Origin: Saccharomycopsis phalli
Lineage: Eukaryota > Ascomycota > Saccharomycetes > Ascoideales > Saccharomycopsidaceae
Direction: 5' to 3'
Assembly: GCA_020342235.1 (NCBI GenBank)
Contig: CP073214.1
Span: 248,001-312,000 of the forward strand
Length of the DNA stretch: 64,000 nucleotides
Shown here: one piece after another, positions 49,549-59,111 of the stretch
Layout: every line of letters starts with the position of its first letter
How positions within the stretch are numbered: position 1 is the first letter of the stretch
Program-made: the position numbers and the translations under genes
Notes under the pieces: generated by a model
The model's input: only the letters and a program-made list of their open reading frames with translations
Database searches by the model: none
Told to the model about the DNA's origin: nothing

Positions 49549-50862
49549 ATGTTTGTCGAGCGAATTTCAAAGCCTATTATAGGCTGTCGCACCATATATA
49601 TGCGACAGATCACTATTCGGCTGGTGAGACAATTCAGTTACAGTCGCGTGGTTAATAATAAAGACAAGAACTCTGAAAAGAAGGAAGCACCGCCGCCACC
49701 ACCAGATGGAAAGACTCCAATACAGGTGTTCTTTGATGTGTTTAAGAGCGAATGGGACAAAAGCAGCGAGCTCAAGAGTGAAGTCCGGGCCTTGCAAGAT
49801 GCCACTGGTAAGATGGGAGACTCTGACGCATTTAAAAAGGCCAAGGAAGCATATGAGACCGCGCAAAAAGGTACCAACTTTGTGGGCAAGACTTTGAAGA
49901 AAACAGGTGAAAAGATTGGTGACGCAGCAGAGGCGGCATGGGAGTCTGATGTGGGAAAATCCACGAGAAAAGTTGTGGGAAAGACCGCAGAGAAAGTAGA
50001 CGAGGCTTTTGAACCAGTGAGAAAGACCCAGACATATAAGGACATTAGTGAAGTGATTGACGACGGTTCCTCTAGTGCATATGGAGGATTTGTCTCGAAG
50101 GAGAGTCGCCGAAAGAAGAGAGAGGAAGAGATCTCACTGGGAAAGCGAAGGGTTATTAAATCTAACGACGAAGCTCCTACTGCTATTACTACCACTGATT
50201 TCAAAGTATCCGGTCCAACCGTGGGCGAAAAATGGGAAAATTTCAAGGCTACCACTACGTTTGGGAAATTCATCGCAGACATGAGACTTAAATGGGATGA
50301 AAGTGAAAACGGTCTAATCTCGCTTTTCAGATCTATTTTTGAGAAGATTGGTTCGTTCTTCCAGGAAACTGAAAGAGCCCGTGTTATCAGACAATTCAGA
50401 TTAATGGACCCAACTTTCACTACTGAAGAGTTCACAAAGAATTTGAGAGAGTATATATTGCCTGAATTGTTGGATGCCTATGTCAAGGGGGACGAAAAGG
50501 TTTTGAAGCAGTGGATCAGTGAAGCTCCTTTCAATGTCTGGAGTGCTGGTACTAAACAATATAGGGAAAAGGGATTATATGCTGATGGACGAGTACTAGA
50601 TATCAGAGGAGTCGATATTCTTAGTGCAAAATTGTTACCACCGGCAGACGTACCTGTGATGGTTGTGACATGCAGAGCTCAGGAAATTAATATTTATAGA
50701 GATATTAAGACTGGAAACGTAATGGCAGGTACTGAGTCCAACATCTTGTTGAACACATATGCCATTGTGTTGACGAGAGTTGCTGAGGAAATGGATAACA
50801 AAGAGACTGAAGGTTGGAAGGTCATTGAGTTTGCTAGGGGTCAGTCCAGAAGCTTTACATAG
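49549..50862 (+). CDS. TIM44: Mitochondrial import motor scaffold Tim44
   Basis: A 437-residue protein (431 in S. cerevisiae). The N-terminal presequence is Arg-rich with no acidic residues (RTIYMRQITIRLVRQFSYS). A charged coiled region follows (KTPIQVFFDVFKSEWDKSSEL; repeated GKxxxKxGEK-type turns). The C-terminal Tim44-like domain begins near residue 250 (SLFRSIFEKIGSFFQETERARVIRQFRLMDPTF) and ends in LTRVAEEMDNKETEGWKVIEFARG. Tim44 recruits Hsp70 (Ssc1) to the TIM23 channel. Confidence 0.97.
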   Translation: MFVERISKPIIGCRTIYMRQITIRLVRQFSYSRVVNNKDKNSEKKEAPPPPPDGKTPIQVFFDVFKSEWDKSSELKSEVRALQDATGKMGDSDAFKKAKEAYETAQKGTNFVGKTLKKTGEKIGDAAEAAWESDVGKSTRKVVGKTAEKVDEAFEPVRKTQTYKDISEVIDDGSSSAYGGFVSKESRRKKREEEISLGKRRVIKSNDEAPTAITTTDFKVSGPTVGEKWENFKATTTFGKFIADMRLKWDESENGLISLFRSIFEKIGSFFQETERARVIRQFRLMDPTFTTEEFTKNLREYILPELLDAYVKGDEKVLKQWISEAPFNVWSAGTKQYREKGLYADGRVLDIRGVDILSAKLLPPADVPVMVVTCRAQEINIYRDIKTGNVMAGTESNILLNTYAIVLTRVAEEMDNKETEGWKVIEFARGQSRSFT

Positions 50863-50946
50863 ATCAAAATATAAGTTTTGTAAATAGTGCCTGCATCTGA
50901 AGGATATACTGTAAACACGCAAAAAATTCCGCCTCGGCTGTGAGTA

Positions 50947-51492
50947 TTACAATTTCAGAAGAGTTGAAGCTCGGTCCAAGGCAATATCACACATTGCATT
51001 GAATGCTTCCTGTCGTTCAGTTGCAATATCGTTTCTTTGTATTCTAGCTTCCATGTCCCTCATGATTTCTTCACGGCGTCTACCATTGACAAATACAACG
51101 TATCTAAGTCCTGGGAATGTTTTTTCGTATAAATTGTTCAAATTTTGTAGCTTCACCTTCTCTTGTTCAGAAGTCTGCTGCAACGATGCTTGCTCTTTCA
51201 GTGAATGGTCAGAAAGCTTTACCTCTTTAGGTGCTCCGAGTCTTGGATGCGCGCCGATAATCTTTGCAATTTTCGTATCGTCCTCCGGATTCTTCAAGGA
51301 TAGAAGCCATAGTAACTCATATCTAATATTTTCAATAAAGTCTACATAGCTAAGAAACTTCTTGGTGAATGCTCTGGAGCTTAAAAATGATTGTAACGTC
51401 TCGCATTTTTCAAATAGGTGATCAATAACTTCCGATCGTTTATCTAGGCTCAATGCCTGCAATTCATTAACTGGAGGTAACCTGTATCCCAT
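50947..51492 (-). CDS. 2-oxo-4-hydroxy-4-carboxy-5-ureidoimidazoline (OHCU) decarboxylase
   Basis: A 181-residue protein of normal family length. It has the catalytic histidine motif GAHPRLG, then SLKEQASL, LQNLNNLYEKTFPGLRYVVFVNGRRREEIM and a closing helix typical of the family. The enzyme is the last step from urate to S-allantoin, after uricase. The last four coding codons are CTT CTG AAA TTG; with CUG as serine the protein ends Ser-Lys-Leu, a canonical type 1 peroxisomal signal, fitting the peroxisomal site of uricase. S. cerevisiae lacks this pathway. Confidence 0.9.
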   Translation of the reverse strand: MGYRLPPVNELQALSLDKRSEVIDHLFEKCETLQSFLSSRAFTKKFLSYVDFIENIRYELLWLLSLKNPEDDTKIAKIIGAHPRLGAPKEVKLSDHSLKEQASLQQTSEQEKVKLQNLNNLYEKTFPGLRYVVFVNGRRREEIMRDMEARIQRNDIATERQEAFNAMCDIALDRASTLLKL

Positions 51493-51851
51493 TATCCCTC
51501 GCTTACAATCATCCTAATCATTATACCTTCTATATCCGGGTAATGCTGCTGTCAATGATAGGCTACGGAGTACTCCGAATGGTTGATTATAATAATCACT
51601 ACTGCCATCACAAGAAGTATATTCTTCCTTTAAAACCTTTTCGCAGCCATTCTTCAGCTAATAATTCACAGGTTATATCCAATAAAAATAAAGTTTTATA
51701 TAGTCACACAAAATATCGCCCAAGCACATTGACAATTAGGTAGCAAGCCCAAAAATCAAAAGACTTGTAAATAATATACCAATGAAGGCCAAATAAGATG
51801 AGCATCAAAACAAAAAATAGCAGACCAAAAGGAAGCAACAAATAAACACCA
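51493..51851. other. Promoter region of the OHCU decarboxylase gene and 3' flank of PP2A gene
   Basis: It holds 359 bases. A 66-codon ATG frame on plus (51543-51743) resembles nothing and is poor in coding character. No defined element was identified. Confidence 0.5.
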
Positions 51852-52925
51852 TCACAAGAAATAATCAGGAGTCTTCCTTGTCACAGTCGGCTCACCTGGT
51901 CTGACTGATGGATCATACTGTAAAAATTGTCTATTATGTTGCTCGTCTACCTCCATAATGGCAGCCTCATTTCCACATCGGTAACAGTAATTTGGTGCTG
52001 AAAATATAGTGACAACAAGTTCTTGGTGAGACCACGAGTAACCGTTCATGACTAATTGATGAGCTCTTGCCACTAAACTTAAGTCATTAGTTCTATTGAA
52101 TTGCTCCGATATGTCTTGCCCAAAGGTGAACCCTGCCCCTCTAGGACTTATACCCCATCCACCTCTGTCATCTGGATCAGACCACAATAAATCACACATT
52201 GGTCCTTCATGTGGAACCTCCTGAATTCTATTTAGCTCTTTAACTTGGTCAATAGATTCGATCATTGGTGATAACCCACCATGCAAACAGAATATTCTAT
52301 TATCAACCAACGCAGTTATTGGGAAGTAGTCAAATAAGTCGGTGAACAACTTCCAGACATTAGCACTCCCGTATTTTCGTAAACACTCGTCATAGAATCC
52401 ATATACCTGAGTGATTTGTCTGGACTCATGGTTTCCTCTTAATATTGTGATTCTATTAGGATATCTGATTTTCATCGCCACCAAATAACTAACTGTCTCC
52501 ACGGAATAATACCCTCTATCAACATAATCGCCCATAAATAAATAGTTTGTATCAGGGCATGGGCCACCAATCTTGAAAAGTTCCATCAAGTCATGGAATT
52601 GTCCGTGGACATCACCACAAATAGTCACCGGGACATTCACGGGTTGAACGTTTGCCTCAAATTGAAGTACTTCTTGTGCCATTTTACATAACTTCCCGAC
52701 ACTCTCTTCACTTAAAGGTTGACATTTGCTTAACTGTTCAATCCATTGGTCCAACTGATTTACTGAACTGTTGGACAATTCAGGCAAGGGTCCTTCCTTA
52801 GGCTCAAACGGTTGGTTATAAGAATAATTTGCATTCTGGTTGTCAGAAGACTCGTCATCTTCCAAGCCTGGGTCTAAACGAGACTCGTTCACCTCTTCCA
52901 TCGGAATATCGCCGTCCATATCCAT
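51852..52925 (-). CDS. PPH21: Protein phosphatase 2A catalytic subunit (Pph21/Pph22)
   Basis: A 357-residue protein. An acidic N-terminal extension ([14 protein letters not shown]) typical of yeast Pph21/22 precedes the catalytic domain. Metal-site motifs are intact: [20 protein letters not shown] and RGNHESRQ, plus LHGGLSP and DLLWSDPDD. The C-terminus TPDYFL is complete and carries the Leu that is carboxymethylated and the Tyr that affects subunit binding. PP2A acts with the Tpd3 scaffold and Cdc55/Rts1. Pph21 and Pph22 are duplicates in S. cerevisiae, so either name may apply. Confidence 0.96.
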   Translation of the reverse strand: MDMDGDIPMEEVNESRLDPGLEDDESSDNQNANYSYNQPFEPKEGPLPELSNSSVNQLDQWIEQLSKCQPLSEESVGKLCKMAQEVLQFEANVQPVNVPVTICGDVHGQFHDLMELFKIGGPCPDTNYLFMGDYVDRGYYSVETVSYLVAMKIRYPNRITILRGNHESRQITQVYGFYDECLRKYGSANVWKLFTDLFDYFPITALVDNRIFCLHGGLSPMIESIDQVKELNRIQEVPHEGPMCDLLWSDPDDRGGWGISPRGAGFTFGQDISEQFNRTNDLSLVARAHQLVMNGYSWSHQELVVTIFSAPNYCYRCGNEAAIMEVDEQHNRQFLQYDPSVRPGEPTVTRKTPDYFL

Positions 52926-53405
52926 AGCAGGTATTGTATGATTTATTGACTAATAGGTTCAGGCTAAATGTCAGTATTTCCTTAGTAAAAAAAATTATTC
53001 GGGTAATAAAATAAATCACCCATCATTATAATATGCTAGGTTTTGAATGAGTTCATAATCTTTCATGTCAAAGACATCACACGTTCCACCTGATACAGCC
53101 ACTAGGCAGTATTTGTCAAACTTCGGGGCAAATTATTCCAAGACCTGAAATTATAGTACATACTTATTTTGTCAAAAACTAATATTTGAAATTAAATGAT
53201 GCAACGAAAATTAACTTTGTAATGCTGATGGCTTGTCACTTTGTTTCGGGGTTGTTTTTTGTTAACGTTGCAAAACTTGAATTGTTGTTACGGACACTCC
53301 AGCAAGTATGTTGCCCGGACGTGTATGCGATACCATGCAGGACAAGCCTGGAGCGGGCCATATATTATTCATTTAGAAACTAAGGAAGTAAAATTTTAAT
53401 TATAA
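52926..53405. other. Divergent promoter region between PPH21 and CDC123
   Basis: It holds 480 bases of AT-rich DNA. A frame of 65 codons at 53186-53383 lacks an ATG. No gene or conserved element was recognised. Confidence 0.5.
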
Positions 53406-54431
53406 ATGACAGCACATGTGTTTAACAAGGTAATACCTACGAGACAGCATATTCTCAATTGTTCGTATGGTAATTGGTATCCTAAGTATTCTAAAGTTAC
53501 GCCGAAGTCTCACATCATATACAACTTGCCCAAAAGTTTTATTGACTACTTACTAAGTGATGGAATAAAAATGCCTAAAGAGTATTATGAAGTAGGCGAC
53601 CCTGAAAATTCAGACTATAGTGATTGGGAAGATGATCTGGTTAATAAATCAGAGGTTGCGTGCTCAAGAAGAGCTGAAGACGACCCCACCGTTCATTTTA
53701 GATCATTGCATGATCAGATTCAAAATATCATTAACAAACATGGTGCTATTGTACCTAAGCTCAATTGGTCGGTACCGAGTGATGCTGCATGGATTCTTTC
53801 TACACATTCTATAAAGTGTGAATCTGTATCAGATGTGTATCTTATTTTGAAGTCCTCAAGTTATATAGTACATGACTTGACAGAGTCATTTGCTGAGTGT
53901 GAAGACAAAAGTCAAGATATATCATACGATCTAGTTCTAAAAGAGTGGTTTCAATTGAACCCTGCTTGGGAGTTTCGATTCTTTGTGAAGAATCGAACAA
54001 TCATTTGTAGTTGTCAAAGAGATCCTAATTACTATGACTACTTAAATGAAATTTCCGAAGAGATTAAAGATAAATGCTTTGAATTTTTTGAAGCTAACTT
54101 GAAGGATACTTTTGCTGACGAAGATTTTGTGTTTGACGTGTACTTGCCTGAAAAGTCAGAGAAGGTATGGCTAATTGATATCAATCCATTTAGTAGAGTC
54201 ACCGATTCTCTTCTATTTAGTTGGAATGAAATTCTCACTATTAACCCCTGCGAAGTTGATGGTGACTTCGAATTAAGATTGGTGGACCAAAATGCCGCAG
54301 CACGAAGAGGCGGTAAGACTCACTCTGAAAATTACTTGCCCAAGGATATAGTTGATGCTAGTATGGATGTTTCCAAAATGATTGAATTGATGAAATCTTC
54401 GCAACTACAGAATGAATGTGACTCGGAATAA
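53406..54431 (+). CDS. CDC123: eIF2 assembly factor Cdc123
   Basis: A 341-residue protein (360 in S. cerevisiae). Conserved D123-family blocks are present: ILNCSYGNWYPKYSKVTPKSHII, GAIVPKLNWSVPSDAAWI, SDVYLILKSSSYIVHDL, LVLKEWFQLNPAWEFRFFVKN, ICSCQRD and DVYLPEKSEKVWLIDINPFS. The fold is related to ATP-grasp enzymes. Cdc123 binds eIF2-gamma and is required for assembly of eIF2 and hence cell-cycle entry. It is convergent with the Mei2-like gene, 75 bases between the stops. Confidence 0.95.
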   Translation: MTAHVFNKVIPTRQHILNCSYGNWYPKYSKVTPKSHIIYNLPKSFIDYLLSDGIKMPKEYYEVGDPENSDYSDWEDDLVNKSEVACSRRAEDDPTVHFRSLHDQIQNIINKHGAIVPKLNWSVPSDAAWILSTHSIKCESVSDVYLILKSSSYIVHDLTESFAECEDKSQDISYDLVLKEWFQLNPAWEFRFFVKNRTIICSCQRDPNYYDYLNEISEEIKDKCFEFFEANLKDTFADEDFVFDVYLPEKSEKVWLIDINPFSRVTDSLLFSWNEILTINPCEVDGDFELRLVDQNAAARRGGKTHSENYLPKDIVDASMDVSKMIELMKSSQLQNECDSE

Positions 54432-54506
54432 TATTGAACTTATTAAGGATAATTTAGTTGACAATATTTGAATGTTTTCGCAAATATTGGAACATTGTTT
54501 GAAAGC

Positions 54507-55793
54507 TTATTTTCTGTTACTTGGGGGAGGATATTGCATCTCTTTTCCAATGTGGGGCCCTGATGTATGATAGACCTTTGGACGGTACTCTGGAGGCTGA
54601 ATCATCACTTTGGAATTTCTAAATTTCTCAATCAACTGATTGACGTCTTGGATATCTGCATAGGATATAGCACAAATCTTCTCAGACTTGAATTTATTCC
54701 ATTTTTTACCCACTCTCGCCCTTGCAAACTTTACTATTTCCATTGGTGAACTAAACGATACAAAAGCATAACCTGCGTTGCAGTGATTGGCAAAGTCCAT
54801 TCTGAGATAAAGGAAAGTAAAGCAATTCTTGTTGGTCTCATCAAGTATTGTTTTCAACATAGCCTGCGTTAACCTGTTGGGAATATTGCGAATCATGATT
54901 GTAGTTCGTGGATCTGTTCCTTCAAGTATCATTTGTAAATTGACGATATTCTGCCTTCCATTGGTACTATTTTCAAAATTGGAATATTTAAAGGTACTCA
55001 ATTTTGAATTAGTAGGAACTATTTTTCTGTTATACATTCTAATATTTTGCTCAACAGCATTGTATATAGCTTCCTTTTTAAAATTGAACAAGTATTTCTC
55101 TCCACAAACTTCTAAATTATTTAGTAGTTTAAATGCCATATGCAATAGTCTAATATCACAAAAGCTTGCTCGATATATGGTGTTATTATTATATGACTCT
55201 TCGAATGTGATCTTTGAAATCGGGCCTATGCCTTTCAAAACTTCCTGAAATTTGGAAATTGATGGCGACTTTGAATTCAACAGACAACAAAATAGGGCGG
55301 AATACTCCCCCACTAAATATTTGAAATATAATCTATCATATAAATCCTGTGAAGGAAGTTCATTGATATATTTTATGTCATATGTTAGAATTGATGTGCA
55401 AGTGTAGAAGTCCAAGCAGATGTTTTTAAATGCACGAATACTGTCTAGAATGTCAAACCAACCCATGTAAACAGAAAATGAAAGATTATCAATTGGTTCA
55501 AACAAAATAACAGAAACTTCCCCAAATATTGAGCAAAGACGCCTGAAAAATTCTATGTCATATCTGCTTGGTATCCCAGTCAACTTTATTATCCGACTTT
55601 CTAACTCACCAAGTGGGAGTTCAGTTATAGCCCTTGGGCGTTCATGTCCCAGAAAATAGCAATCACTTAGCGTGTTATTCCTCAAAATATTAAGACTATT
55701 TGAATAAGTTATTCGAGGTTTGACGTGGTTGGTACTATCCAACAAGTAATTCTGAGGCGCTCCTTCAACCTTACTCAATGCAAGACTGAACAT
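54507..55793 (-). CDS. Mei2-like RNA-binding protein with three RRM regions
   Basis: A 428-residue protein. The C-terminal RRM (about residues 293-385) is the distinctive Mei2 type: DPRTTIMIRNIPNRLTQAML, then FLYLRMDFANHCNAGYAFVSF, where the N-C-N-x-G-Y-A-F-V wording is diagnostic. Two more degenerate RRM-like regions lie at about 66-135 (RIIKLTGIPSRYDIEFF) and 165-235, giving the three-RRM plan of fission-yeast Mei2. Mei2 promotes meiosis by binding a non-coding RNA and sequestering Mmi1. S. cerevisiae has no close homologue. Whether this one works in meiosis is inference. Confidence 0.85.
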   Translation of the reverse strand: MFSLALSKVEGAPQNYLLDSTNHVKPRITYSNSLNILRNNTLSDCYFLGHERPRAITELPLGELESRIIKLTGIPSRYDIEFFRRLCSIFGEVSVILFEPIDNLSFSVYMGWFDILDSIRAFKNICLDFYTCTSILTYDIKYINELPSQDLYDRLYFKYLVGEYSALFCCLLNSKSPSISKFQEVLKGIGPISKITFEESYNNNTIYRASFCDIRLLHMAFKLLNNLEVCGEKYLFNFKKEAIYNAVEQNIRMYNRKIVPTNSKLSTFKYSNFENSTNGRQNIVNLQMILEGTDPRTTIMIRNIPNRLTQAMLKTILDETNKNCFTFLYLRMDFANHCNAGYAFVSFSSPMEIVKFARARVGKKWNKFKSEKICAISYADIQDVNQLIEKFRNSKVMIQPPEYRPKVYHTSGPHIGKEMQYPPPSNRK

Positions 55794-55982
55794 ATTCGTA
55801 CAAAACTTAATTAATATATGAAAATATTAATTTGCTCTGATATGATAGAATATGTGAATAAAACAAATTTGTATCTACTTCAATGGATTGTGTTTGAAAA
55901 AAGTTTACAGAGCCACATTTACAAACGGAATCCTGACTTTTAGTTCAAATACAGTCTTACATAGACTAATGTACTATTCCAA

Positions 55983-57944
55983 TTAAATCTTAATTCTTTG
56001 CTTCATAATCTCTAATAAGTTTTCTATAACTTGTTGGTTGTGATCTTTTGATTGTGTAGTAGAAAGTACACCGAAACACTGAAGCAAGCAAAGCTTTTGA
56101 GGATACAAATGATCTTCTCTTTTATAAACATCATCTGAGTCAATATTTGTTTCCAAAAAGAAATCATTTATATTTCCCATTTGTTCAACGCTTGGAATAA
56201 TAATTCTATCTCTGAATAAAATAAGCAAGTATCTTCTAACACTTTTTTCTCGACTGGGCACTAATAGGTCGGCCCAAAACTTATCTGCAACAGCAGGATT
56301 GGGAAGAACTTTACCATAACCATCAAACTCTGACTGAAGAGGAAGAAAAATTGCCTCCAAGTAGGAAAGAACATTATGCAAAAAGAATTCCCAAAGCGCA
56401 GCCAACTGGTTTTCTACCGTAAATTGCTCTTTCACAGACCCCAGTGATTCAGAATTTATGCTTATTGAGCTTGAATTCGACAGGGCTCTAGAGTTGTAAC
56501 TTTGATTATACCTAGTGAGCTTCGAATTCGCATGAGTCTGAGTATCTATATTCGATTGGTTTTCCATAAGAGACAATCCAACCTTAATGAAATCCTGAAA
56601 TTCTTTAACAATGGTTTTAGCTTCAGATATTCCAAACGATTCAGAGATTTCATTTCCCATTCCGTTTTGCTTCTTGGAAAGTTCAGAATTAATTCTAATA
56701 GACAAGTAAAGTTCCATAAGGTCATTGAGATCTTCAACAGGTGTAGTCAACGACTCACCTTTAAACAATGGTAAAACAGACGAATAAAGTAAGTGTAATA
56801 AATTGTCAACATAATCATGAATCCTGTCCTCATTAATAATTTTGTTGCTCAAGAGCTCTGACTCAATAGTATTGACAACTCTTAGAACATCGTTAAAACC
56901 AGGATTTCCAGCAGGATTGAAACTATAAAGGGGTGCCAGATTAGATATAAACTTTGAATTGGACGAAGAGGATGACAATATATTGAATGAACCATCCTTC
57001 CTAGACCTTAGTAGTAAGTGATGATGATGATGATGGTGATGGTGCCCCATTTTAGAACTTATAGATTCTGCTTTACCCTTCTTTTTGCCCTCTAACAGGG
57101 GGCGCCTCATGGAAACCACATCAGATGTACTTCTAATTCGTGGTACTGAAAGTGACGTCAAATCAGATACCATTTTTTTACGACTTTCTCCCTTCAAGCT
57201 CGTAATTATACTAGAAGCACTACTGCTAGAGGTCTTCTTACCTTTAAATATGCTTTCGCTATCTTCATTAGGCCTCGATTTACCCAAGCCCTCTCTATTA
57301 GATTTTCCTGTAGCCTTTTGCGCGAAATTTAACGCTTTTTGCAACGAAGTCGTCCTTTCCTTGGACAGATTATCACTACCTGATGTATTACTTCGGATTA
57401 GCGCTACTGGACTAAATGTAAGATTAGACAAAGTAGATGCTAGGTTATAACTGCTATTATTGTTATTAGTATTGCTGTTGCTGCTGATGTTGTTTTTATT
57501 GTAATTGTTGTCGTCGTCGTTTGTGCTGTTGTTACCATTATTATCATTATCCCCAAAATTGTTAGTTATGCCATTGTTGCCGTTATTGGTAGTTATTCCT
57601 GCATTGAAAATAGAAGATCCTATGGAATTGTCAGAACCATTGTGATTATTATAAATATCAAAGGTAGCTGCTCGGTTTATCGGTTGGAAATTTGTATCAG
57701 CTATCACAGGACTCTTGCTATATGCACTTAAGTTTGGACTCTCTATCTTCTTGGGTCGCTCAAAGTTGATTCCAAGAGCTGAGTGATTCTGCTGATACTG
57801 AAGCTCTACTTTAGATGGACCCTCATCTAGTGGCGAGTCATCATTAAGTTGCGGCGACTTGATGTGCCTAAAAGTTATACTATTCACATTATGTTTTCGT
57901 TCATCCGCTTTGCCTTTTTCTGTTTCTGGCCATAAATGGCTCAT
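55983..57944 (-). CDS. BIT61: TORC2 subunit of the Bit61/HbrB (Protor) family
   Basis: A 653-residue protein (543 in S. cerevisiae Bit61). The first half is low-complexity, with Asn-rich runs and a nine-histidine tract. The HbrB-like domain occupies about residues 350-650: VVNTIESELLSNKIINED, LWEFFLHNVLSYLEAIFLPLQSEF, RRYLLILFRDRIIIPSVEQM and LCLLQCFGVLSTTQSKDHNQQVIENLL. This matches fungal HbrB, yeast Bit61/Bit2 and human PRR5/Protor, all accessory TORC2 subunits. It is divergent from IZH2. Confidence 0.88.
   Translation of the reverse strand: MSHLWPETEKGKADERKHNVNSITFRHIKSPQLNDDSPLDEGPSKVELQYQQNHSALGINFERPKKIESPNLSAYSKSPVIADTNFQPINRAATFDIYNNHNGSDNSIGSSIFNAGITTNNGNNGITNNFGDNDNNGNNSTNDDDNNYNKNNISSNSNTNNNNSSYNLASTLSNLTFSPVALIRSNTSGSDNLSKERTTSLQKALNFAQKATGKSNREGLGKSRPNEDSESIFKGKKTSSSSASSIITSLKGESRKKMVSDLTSLSVPRIRSTSDVVSMRRPLLEGKKKGKAESISSKMGHHHHHHHHHLLLRSRKDGSFNILSSSSSNSKFISNLAPLYSFNPAGNPGFNDVLRVVNTIESELLSNKIINEDRIHDYVDNLLHLLYSSVLPLFKGESLTTPVEDLNDLMELYLSIRINSELSKKQNGMGNEISESFGISEAKTIVKEFQDFIKVGLSLMENQSNIDTQTHANSKLTRYNQSYNSRALSNSSSISINSESLGSVKEQFTVENQLAALWEFFLHNVLSYLEAIFLPLQSEFDGYGKVLPNPAVADKFWADLLVPSREKSVRRYLLILFRDRIIIPSVEQMGNINDFFLETNIDSDDVYKREDHLYPQKLCLLQCFGVLSTTQSKDHNQQVIENLLEIMKQRIKI
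57018..57044. repeat. Nine-histidine codon tract in BIT61
   Basis: Nine consecutive His codons (CAC/CAT mix) follow Met-Gly in the low-complexity half of the protein. Mixed codon use suggests the tract is not a pure microsatellite. Confidence 0.9.
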
Positions 57945-58118
57945 CGTTTCGCTAGTTATTTTAGCATGTTTACCTCTGACTCCCGTGTTGGTTAAGTGGC
58001 CCCGGTGCGGGAAACTCGGCAGGTCATCTGACAGAGATCTCTAGCTAGTCATCACCCAACAATTTGCGGAACCATCCGATGCAACCAGACAAAACACGAA
58101 ATATGTTGGTCTTTGTTA

Positions 58119-59057
58119 ATGTCTGAACTCAGAAAAAGAGCATCTTTAAAGTCTGCTAGAATAGAAGTAGCAAATACTTCTACAAAAGGAATGAAACTAT
58201 ATAATTGGTCTGAGATCCCAGAGTGGCAGCGGGATAACTCTTACATTCACACGGGATACGTCAAGGAGACAAGGAGCTACTGCAAAACTCTTGATAGTCT
58301 CACATATTTGCATAATGAGTCTATCAACATCTACACACATCTTATACCTGGTATTTTATCGTTATTAATTTGCTTTTATTCCGTTGATGTTTTCCAAGAG
58401 AAATTTGACACCACTTCTTGGAAGGATTATATTGTTTTCTGTATCTTTCTTGGCGGTGCTGCCTGTGCATTAAGTCTAAGTGGGTGCTTCCATACCGTAA
58501 AGTGCCATTCGGAAAAAGTAATGATATTTGGAAATAAGTTGGATTATCTTGGTATTATCGTGTTGATCTCTGCATCAATGATTTCCTTGCTTTACTATGC
58601 TTTGATTGACCATGTTTCACTTCGAAAGATCTTTGTGGCTATCACTATTGGTTTGGGTATTATTTGTGCTGTGTTCTCATTAAAGGACTCATTCCGTTCA
58701 GCTGAATGGCGCCCTATCCGGGCGTTTATGTTTGTTTTATTCGGGTTGTCTGGAATTTTCCCAATAGCCGTGGGTACATATTTGATGGGTATCCAAGAGA
58801 CTTTTCATAGAGCTCAACTCAAGTGGATCATATCTGAGGGAGTGATCTATTGCTTTGGTGCGTTCTTGTATGCAATGAGAATCCCTGAGTGCTGGTGGCC
58901 TGGGAAGTTTGACATTGTAGGTCATTCACATCAAATATTTCACGTATTGGTTGTCATTGCTGCGTGTTGTCATTACAAGGGCTTAATTGGAGCTTATGAA
59001 TATGCTCACAGACATCATTTCTTGAATTTTCCCGCCTTGGCAAATCAAAATATTTAG
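58119..59057 (+). CDS. IZH2: PAQR-family membrane receptor (Izh2-like)
   Basis: A 312-residue protein from ATG at 58119 (317 in S. cerevisiae Izh2). After a basic N-terminus, YNWSEIPEWQRDNSYIHTGY leads into seven membrane helices. PAQR signature residues are visible: SLTYLHNESINIYTHLIPG, SGCFHTVKCHS with LDYLGI in the middle, and FDIVGHSHQIFHVLVV near the end, which supply the metal-binding histidines. These proteins are related to adiponectin receptors and hemolysin III and affect zinc and sterol homeostasis. Izh1, Izh3 and Izh4 are alternatives; Izh2 fits best by length. Confidence 0.88.
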   Translation: MSELRKRASLKSARIEVANTSTKGMKLYNWSEIPEWQRDNSYIHTGYVKETRSYCKTLDSLTYLHNESINIYTHLIPGILSLLICFYSVDVFQEKFDTTSWKDYIVFCIFLGGAACALSLSGCFHTVKCHSEKVMIFGNKLDYLGIIVLISASMISLLYYALIDHVSLRKIFVAITIGLGIICAVFSLKDSFRSAEWRPIRAFMFVLFGLSGIFPIAVGTYLMGIQETFHRAQLKWIISEGVIYCFGAFLYAMRIPECWWPGKFDIVGHSHQIFHVLVVIAACCHYKGLIGAYEYAHRHHFLNFPALANQNI

Positions 59058-59111
59058 AAATAACAAAAGTATATTTACATGCCTGTATATTTTGAATTTA
59101 CAATACCCTTA

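Noticed and set aside
49638-50435. 265-codon open frame antisense to TIM44
   Set aside because: It mirrors the TIM44 reading frame, with Ser/Phe/Leu-rich shadow translation and no motif. The same holds for long antisense frames over the ELL, SCM3, YCG1 and AFG3 genes.
51543-51743. 66-codon ATG frame upstream of the OHCU decarboxylase
   Set aside because: Composition is typical of chance translation (many His, Tyr and Asn) and it occupies the promoter.
53186-53383. 65-codon open frame upstream of CDC123
   Set aside because: It starts with a non-ATG codon and lies within the divergent promoter.
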